Assembly: GCA_002707605.1 (NCBI GenBank) | Contig: PANK01000001.1 | Span: forward strand, 1,472,050-1,513,261 | DNA length: 41,212 bases | Reading direction: 5' to 3' | Source: Hoeflea sp. | Lineage (GTDB): Bacteria; Pseudomonadota; Alphaproteobacteria; Rhizobiales; Rhizobiaceae | Shown: positions 35,952-41,212 of the stretch, piece after piece | How positions within the stretch are numbered: position 1 is the first letter of the stretch | How the letters are laid out: every line of letters starts with the position of its first letter | Program-made: the position numbers and the translations under genes | The notes under the pieces: model-generated | Told to the model about the DNA's origin: nothing | Databases searched by the model: none | The model's input: only the letters and a program-made list of their open reading frames with translations

Positions 35952-37154
<1,203 letters not shown>

Positions 37155-37169
37155 GGCTTGGTATTCCTT

Positions 37170-37856
37170 CTAAAGGACCTTAGCGACGAGGACGCCGACA
37201 TCGCCCTTGGTTTTGAGTTCTGCGCCGGTCACCGCCTGCAGATCGTCAAACGAGAGAGCCTCCAGCTTCTCGCGCAGCACGAAATGGCCGTCCTCGATAT
37301 CGATCACGGCGAGCGAGGTGTAGACTCGCGTCACGCAGCCGACGCCCGTCAGCGGCATGGTGCAGCGCTTGAGAAGCTTCGGCTCACCTTTCTTGGTGAC
37401 GTGATCTGTGACGACCGCCACACGCTTGGCGCCGTGGACGAGGTCCATCGCACCACCGACGGCGGGCACGCCGCCCTTGCCTGTCGACCAGTTGGCCAGG
37501 TCTCCGTTCTCGGCTACCTGATAGGCCCCCAGAACCGCGAGATCGAGATGGCCGCCACGAACCATGGAAAAACTGTCCGCATGGTGGAAAAAGGCCGCAC
37601 CAGGCTTCAGCGTGATCGCCTTCTTGCCGGCGTTGATGAGGTCCCAGTCCTCCTCGCCCGCCGCCGGTGCCTCGCCGAATCCGAGAACACCGTTTTCCGT
37701 GTGGTAGACGACATCGCGGCCCTCCGGCTGGAAGGTGGCGATCATTTCGGGAAAACCGATGCCGAGATTGACATAGGCGCCGTCCTCGAGATCCTGCGCC
37801 GCGCGCCAGGCGATCTGCGCATTTGTGAGCTTGATCGTGTCGAGTTGCGTGCTCAT
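37170..37856 (-). CDS. pcaJ: 3-oxoadipate CoA-transferase subunit B PcaJ
   Basis: With PcaI this activates 3-oxoadipate using succinyl-CoA. The 228-residue product has the catalytic Glu E54 in HTENGVLGFGE and the GIGFPEMI and GGHLDLAVLGAYQVAENGDL stretches of the beta subunit. Its ATG overlaps the pcaI stop by 4 nt (ATGA), ensuring equal production of both subunits. Acetoacetate CoA-transferase (AtoA/ScoB) is similar in sequence; the link to pcaF and maleylacetate reductase favours PcaJ. Confidence 0.93.
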   Translation of the reverse strand: MSTQLDTIKLTNAQIAWRAAQDLEDGAYVNLGIGFPEMIATFQPEGRDVVYHTENGVLGFGEAPAAGEEDWDLINAGKKAITLKPGAAFFHHADSFSMVRGGHLDLAVLGAYQVAENGDLANWSTGKGGVPAVGGAMDLVHGAKRVAVVTDHVTKKGEPKLLKRCTMPLTGVGCVTRVYTSLAVIDIEDGHFVLREKLEALSFDDLQAVTGAELKTKGDVGVLVAKVL

Positions 37857-38572
37857 GCCGCCACCTCCGGATAGGCCGCGCCTTCGCGATTAAGCGTTTC
37901 TTCCTGTTTCGGCTCGGCGACAGTAACGAGACGATCGACGAAGATGCCGGGTGTCACCACATTTTCGGGATCGATCTCGCCGAGCTGCACGACACGCGAG
38001 ACCTGCGCAATGGTCGTCCCTGCGGCCATCGCCATCAGCGGATTGAAGTTCCGGGCGGCCATGCGATAGGTCAGATTGCCCATCGGATCGCCCGTCTCGG
38101 CCTTGATCAGCGCGAAATCGGCCTTCAGCCAGCGCTCCTGGACGTAAGGGCGGCCATCGAATTCAGCGACCGGTTTGCCCTCGGCAATATCGGTGCCATA
38201 GCTACTTGGCGTGTAGAAGGCCGGAATGCCTGCCCCGCCGGCACGAATGCGCTCGGCGAGCGTGCCCTGCGGCACGAGTTCCAGTTCGATCTTCCCGGCC
38301 AGATAGAGGTCGGTGAACACCTTTGGGTCGGCCGAGCGCGGAAACGAGCAGATCAGCTTGGCGACCTGCCCTTGTTCGATGAGGGCCGCAAGGCCAACGT
38401 GTCCGTTGCCGGCATTGTTGTTGATCACAGTGAGGTTCTTCGGACCCGCATCGATCAGCGCGTGGATCAGTTCGATCGGCGCGCCCGAGCCGCCGAAACC
38501 GCCGATCATGACGCTGGCGCCATCGCCGATACCGGCAACGGCCTCCTGGAGCGAGGCAACTGTCTTGTCCAT
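37853..38572 (-). CDS. pcaI: 3-oxoadipate CoA-transferase subunit A PcaI
   Basis: This is the CoA-binding subunit of the 3-oxoadipate transferase. The start is ATG 38572 (MDKTVASLQEAVAGIGDG) with GGAG eight nt upstream, giving 239 residues; the frame is open further upstream but weakly supported. The glycine-rich SVMIGGFGGSGAPIELI, LTVINNNAGNG and QGTLAERIRAGGAGIPAFYT segments are typical of the alpha subunit. It lies 80 nt after the phenol hydroxylase gene and overlaps pcaJ. Confidence 0.93.
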   Translation of the reverse strand: MDKTVASLQEAVAGIGDGASVMIGGFGGSGAPIELIHALIDAGPKNLTVINNNAGNGHVGLAALIEQGQVAKLICSFPRSADPKVFTDLYLAGKIELELVPQGTLAERIRAGGAGIPAFYTPSSYGTDIAEGKPVAEFDGRPYVQERWLKADFALIKAETGDPMGNLTYRMAARNFNPLMAMAAGTTIAQVSRVVQLGEIDPENVVTPGIFVDRLVTVAEPKQEETLNREGAAYPEVAA

Positions 38573-38642
38573 GGAATACTCTCCGTACTGCATCCGGACG
38601 CGCGCCGGAAAAGCGCGAGCCCGGACACCGGTCGTCAATGAA

Positions 38643-38662
38643 GGCGCGCTCGTCAGCGCGCC
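38643..38662. repeat. Hairpin across the hydroxylase stop codon
   Basis: A perfect 8-bp inverted repeat GGCGCGCT / AGCGCGCC with loop CGTC spans the end of the monooxygenase gene. There is no T run; it may stabilise or segment the message before pcaI. Confidence 0.5.
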
Positions 38663-40410
38663 AGAATGGTTTTCAGTACCCGTGTGAGATCAGCTTTCGG
38701 ATCGTCCGACAGCGAACTGGCCCGCCAGCAGACATGGTGGTCCGGACGCACGAGCAGGCAGCCGCTGTCGCTGATTTCGGCGAGACGCGCCCATTCGCCA
38801 CTGTGATCGATGTATGTCTGGCGCGGACCGATCACATGGGCCTCGATCTCGATCCCGAATTCCTCGGCGACCTTTTTCACCGCCTCCACCCAAGGCTCAC
38901 CGCCGAGGCCGGTCAGCAGCGTGAAGCGACCGTGTCCGCAGATGTCGAGCGTGGAGGTCTCGGCCCCGTCGCCGTGGCGGTAGAGCCAGACATGCGGCAG
39001 CCGCGCACCCGGCCAGGTGGTCGGCTGGTAATGCAGATCCGCATCGAGCTGGAAGGCCGGCTCGATCTGCCCGTCGGTGACCACCGCATTGGAGCGGTAG
39101 CGCTGGTTCATCTCCACCCCGTGGGCGTCGAATTCGTATTTCTTGAAGGCGATCGCCTTGCGGATTGCTTCGCGCTGCGCCTCGGCCGCGGCGGTGCCGT
39201 CGGTCCGGGCCTCGAGGTTCTTCTGCATCTGCTCCGGATCGACGCCTTCCGCCATCCCGAGAGCCGCAAAGATCGGACCGGTCTCGCCAATCGACTGGTT
39301 GGCGCGGGTGACGATCTGCTTGGCGATCGGCGCGCGCTCGGCATTATAGCTTTCGAGAAGACGTTCTCCCGCCTGTCCCTTCAGAACCATGGCGAGCTTC
39401 CATGCCAGGTTGAACGAATCCTGGATCGAGGTATTCGAGCCCAAACCGTTGGACGGCGGATGCCGGTGGATGGCATCGCCCATGCAGAAGACGCGGCCGT
39501 TGGAGGTTTTGGTCGCGTAGTAGTTGTTCACGGTCCAGGTGTTGGCCGACAAGAGTTCGATCTCGAGATCCGGATCGCCGATAAGCTGCCTTGCCACGTC
39601 GGTGGCGAATTCGGGCGTTACCTCGGGTTCGGGCTCGTTGATGTCGTAGCCCCAGACGATCAGCCACTCGTTCCACGGTCGGACCATGCGGACCAGACCC
39701 ATGCCGATGCCGCCGACATCGGCGCCCGGCTGCATGACCCAGTAAAGCACCGATGGCCGGTGGGCGACATATTTGGACAGATCGGCCCGGAACAGGATGT
39801 TCATCGAGCCGCCGACGCCCATCTTGCCCTCGAAGGGCAGGCGTTCGTTTTCCGCGACCAGCGATTTGCCGCCGTCGGCTCCGACCAGATATTTGGAGCG
39901 GATGGTGAATTCCTTGCCGGTCAGGCGGTCGAGGCAGGTGGTCGTCACGCCCTCGATGTCCTGTTCGTGGCGGAGATACTCCGTCGACATCCGGGCCTGG
40001 GTGCCGCGCGAGCAGGCCGTCTTGAACAGAAGCGGCTCCATGAAGGTCTGCGGCAGGTCGTTCATCTGGGTCGGCGACGACATCAGGTGCTCGGCCTTGG
40101 AAAGCGGATGGTTGCCCCACGCCTTCATCCGTCCGATCTCCTCGCCCGCAAGGCTTTCGCAGAAGATGTTTTCGCCCATCAACTCCTGATGGGTGGCGAA
40201 CATATAGGCTTCGTCCTCGACCTCGCGGCCCAGATCGCGCAGCACTTCCATGGCGCGCTGATTGGTAATGTGAGCGCGCGGCGTGTTGGCCAGCCAACGA
40301 TAGCGGTTGATCGCCATGTTCTCGACCCCGTAGGTCGAAAGCAGCGCGGCCGTGGCCGACCCTGCCGGGCCGGTTCCGATGATCAGGACATCGGTTGTGA
40401 TATCGGGCAT
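38653..40410 (-). CDS. TfdB-like FAD-dependent phenol (resorcinol-type) hydroxylase
   Basis: This single-component flavin monooxygenase has 585 residues from ATG 40410, which has AGGAG five nt upstream. The FAD motif GTGPAGSATAALLSTYG is at 12-28. The DG motif is LVGADGGKSLV and the second FAD motif is GRVFCMGDAIHRHPPSNG. The thioredoxin-like C-terminal domain of phenol hydroxylases follows. The sequence is strikingly like 2,4-dichlorophenol 6-monooxygenase (TfdB), including NTPRAHITNQRAMEVLRDLG and VGGSMNILFRADLSKYVAHR. Between maleylacetate reductase and pcaIJF, the likely role is hydroxylating resorcinol, a related diphenol or a chlorophenol. The exact substrate is inferred. Confidence 0.85.
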   Translation of the reverse strand: MPDITTDVLIIGTGPAGSATAALLSTYGVENMAINRYRWLANTPRAHITNQRAMEVLRDLGREVEDEAYMFATHQELMGENIFCESLAGEEIGRMKAWGNHPLSKAEHLMSSPTQMNDLPQTFMEPLLFKTACSRGTQARMSTEYLRHEQDIEGVTTTCLDRLTGKEFTIRSKYLVGADGGKSLVAENERLPFEGKMGVGGSMNILFRADLSKYVAHRPSVLYWVMQPGADVGGIGMGLVRMVRPWNEWLIVWGYDINEPEPEVTPEFATDVARQLIGDPDLEIELLSANTWTVNNYYATKTSNGRVFCMGDAIHRHPPSNGLGSNTSIQDSFNLAWKLAMVLKGQAGERLLESYNAERAPIAKQIVTRANQSIGETGPIFAALGMAEGVDPEQMQKNLEARTDGTAAAEAQREAIRKAIAFKKYEFDAHGVEMNQRYRSNAVVTDGQIEPAFQLDADLHYQPTTWPGARLPHVWLYRHGDGAETSTLDICGHGRFTLLTGLGGEPWVEAVKKVAEEFGIEIEAHVIGPRQTYIDHSGEWARLAEISDSGCLLVRPDHHVCWRASSLSDDPKADLTRVLKTILAR

Positions 40411-40438
40411 GTAATCTCCTCCCAAGGCAACAAAAGAG

Positions 40439-40456
40439 GGCGGGCCACGGCCCGCC
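40439..40456. repeat. Hairpin between maleylacetate reductase and hydroxylase genes
   Basis: GGCGGGC / GCCCGCC with loop CACG sits in the 52-nt gap and is followed on the minus strand by CTCTTTTG. It could act as a weak attenuator or processing signal between the two genes. Confidence 0.5.
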
Positions 40457-40462
40457 GAAAAC

Positions 40463-41212
40463 TCAGACGACGGGCTCCTCTCCCGCCCATGCGGCCTGCA
40501 ACAATTTGCGGATCGCATCCCGCTCCACCGGGCGCGGATTCCAGTATGGCTTGGTGACGGCCAGATCTGCCGCGCGATCCAGATCGGCTTCCGAAAGGCC
40601 CAGATCCTTCAGCGCCATCGGCGAACCGACCTTCTTCGCGAAGCGATGCAGGCCGCGGCCGGCGTGGCTGTCGTCGAACAGGTCGGCGAGCGGTGCAAGC
40701 TGGTCGGGAACAGCCTGTGCGTTATAGGCGATCGAGTGCGGAAGCATGATCGCATGGGTCTGCGCATGCGGCAGATCGAAACTGCCACCAAGCGTGTGGC
40801 ACAGCTTGTGGTGAAGGGCCATGCCGACCTGACCGAGAACGGTGCCGCAGAGCCAGGCGCCGTAGAGCGTTTCACCACGCGCCGCCGTGTCAGCCGGATT
40901 GTCCAGAACCCCCGGCAGTGCATCGCGAAAGGCACGCAGCCCCTCGATCGCCATCAGCGTGGAAATCGGGGAGCGGTCCTGCGCATAAAGACCTTCCGCT
41001 GCATGCGCCATGGCATTGAGCGCGGAGGTCACGGTCATCTCGACCGGCAGCGTGGTCACCAGTTCGGCGTCGTAAATGATAACCTCAGGCTGGACCTTGG
41101 GTGTCGACTGCGTGGTCTTCACACCGTTTTCGGTCTGGCCGATGACGGGTGTCGCCTCGGAACCGGCATAGGTAGTCGGTACGACGATCTGCGGCAGGTC
41201 GGTCCTGAGCGC
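40463..41212 (-). CDS. Maleylacetate reductase (5' partial)
   Basis: This iron-alcohol-dehydrogenase-family enzyme reduces maleylacetate to 3-oxoadipate with NAD(P)H. The frame is open to the right edge of the window, so the N-terminal roughly 100 residues are missing; the in-frame GTG at 41122 is internal. The family stretch LPQIVVPTTYAGSEATPVIG reads directly across that GTG. NAMAHAAEGLYAQ and HHKLCHTLGGSFDLPHAQTH are also present. It supplies 3-oxoadipate to PcaIJ, so this operon is a self-contained lower pathway. It resembles MacA/TfdF/GraC-type enzymes. Confidence 0.92.
   Translation of the reverse strand, partial: ALRTDLPQIVVPTTYAGSEATPVIGQTENGVKTTQSTPKVQPEVIIYDAELVTTLPVEMTVTSALNAMAHAAEGLYAQDRSPISTLMAIEGLRAFRDALPGVLDNPADTAARGETLYGAWLCGTVLGQVGMALHHKLCHTLGGSFDLPHAQTHAIMLPHSIAYNAQAVPDQLAPLADLFDDSHAGRGLHRFAKKVGSPMALKDLGLSEADLDRAADLAVTKPYWNPRPVERDAIRKLLQAAWAGEEPVV

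Noticed and set aside
38638-40557. A 639-codon rightward open frame opposite the phenol hydroxylase gene.
   Set aside because: It is an antisense frame in GC-rich coding DNA, with no ribosome binding site or recognisable domain. The minus strand encodes a clear full-length flavoprotein.

Overview
The window looks like a chromosomal segment of a member of the Rhizobiaceae (Alphaproteobacteria, Hyphomicrobiales). The case rests on a rhizobial flagellar/chemotaxis cluster containing visN-visR, cheS, cheT, cheD and a cytoplasmic icpA-type receptor. Two chemotaxis CheYs and no CheZ fit too, as do a HWE-type kinase and candidate EcfG- and CtrA-type sites. There is no cheW between cheA and cheR; from memory this resembles Agrobacterium more than Sinorhizobium. 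Genus is not claimed. No tRNA, rRNA, CRISPR array, insertion sequence or prophage was seen.

Region 1 (1-14027), motility and chemotaxis. fliG (5' end cut by the window), flhB and a small unknown gene run rightwards. They meet a leftward block that reads, in transcription order, icpA, cheS, cheY1, cheA, cheR, cheB, cheY2, cheD, cheT, fliF, visN, visR. The che genes overlap or nearly touch and look like one operon. It encodes receptor, kinase, adaptation enzymes (CheR, CheB, CheD), two CheYs and two signal-termination factors (CheS, CheT).

Region 2 (14028-15667), small genes and regulation. The che upstream region contains a perfect CtrA-type box. A rightward 36-codon membrane-peptide ORF follows, with a good ribosome binding site and a strong terminator. 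Then come a DUF2892 membrane protein and a divergent BigR/SqrR-like two-cysteine ArsR repressor.

Region 3 (15668-25331), D-xylose uptake and isomerisation, with an attached unknown module. xylF-xylH-xylG-xylA run leftwards with two GC-rich intercistronic hairpins. A ROK regulator (XylR) is divergent. Its 3' end overlaps an exported di-heme oxidoreductase gene, which overlaps an exported beta-propeller (CRTAC1/UnbV) gene. A YjbQ-family gene follows. The di-heme/propeller pair is the best candidate here for an undescribed system.

Region 4 (25342-35930), redox and signalling. It holds a DAO-family FAD oxidoreductase, a PAS-PAS-GGDEF-EAL protein, and a 1338-residue CheB-CheR-PAS-GAF-PAS-HWE histidine kinase. 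Next are an AI-2E-family permease gene broken by one in-frame TGA, a cation diffusion facilitator, and a small unknown gene. Three GGAAC-N17-GTT motifs, two of them back to back, suggest that the last three genes belong to the EcfG general stress regulon.

Region 5 (35952-41212), aromatic catabolism, all leftward: maleylacetate reductase (5' end cut by the window), a TfdB-like phenol hydroxylase, pcaI, pcaJ and pcaF. Together they would take a hydroxylated phenol, via maleylacetate and 3-oxoadipate, to succinyl-CoA and acetyl-CoA. The ring-cleaving dioxygenase is not in the window and may lie beyond the right edge.
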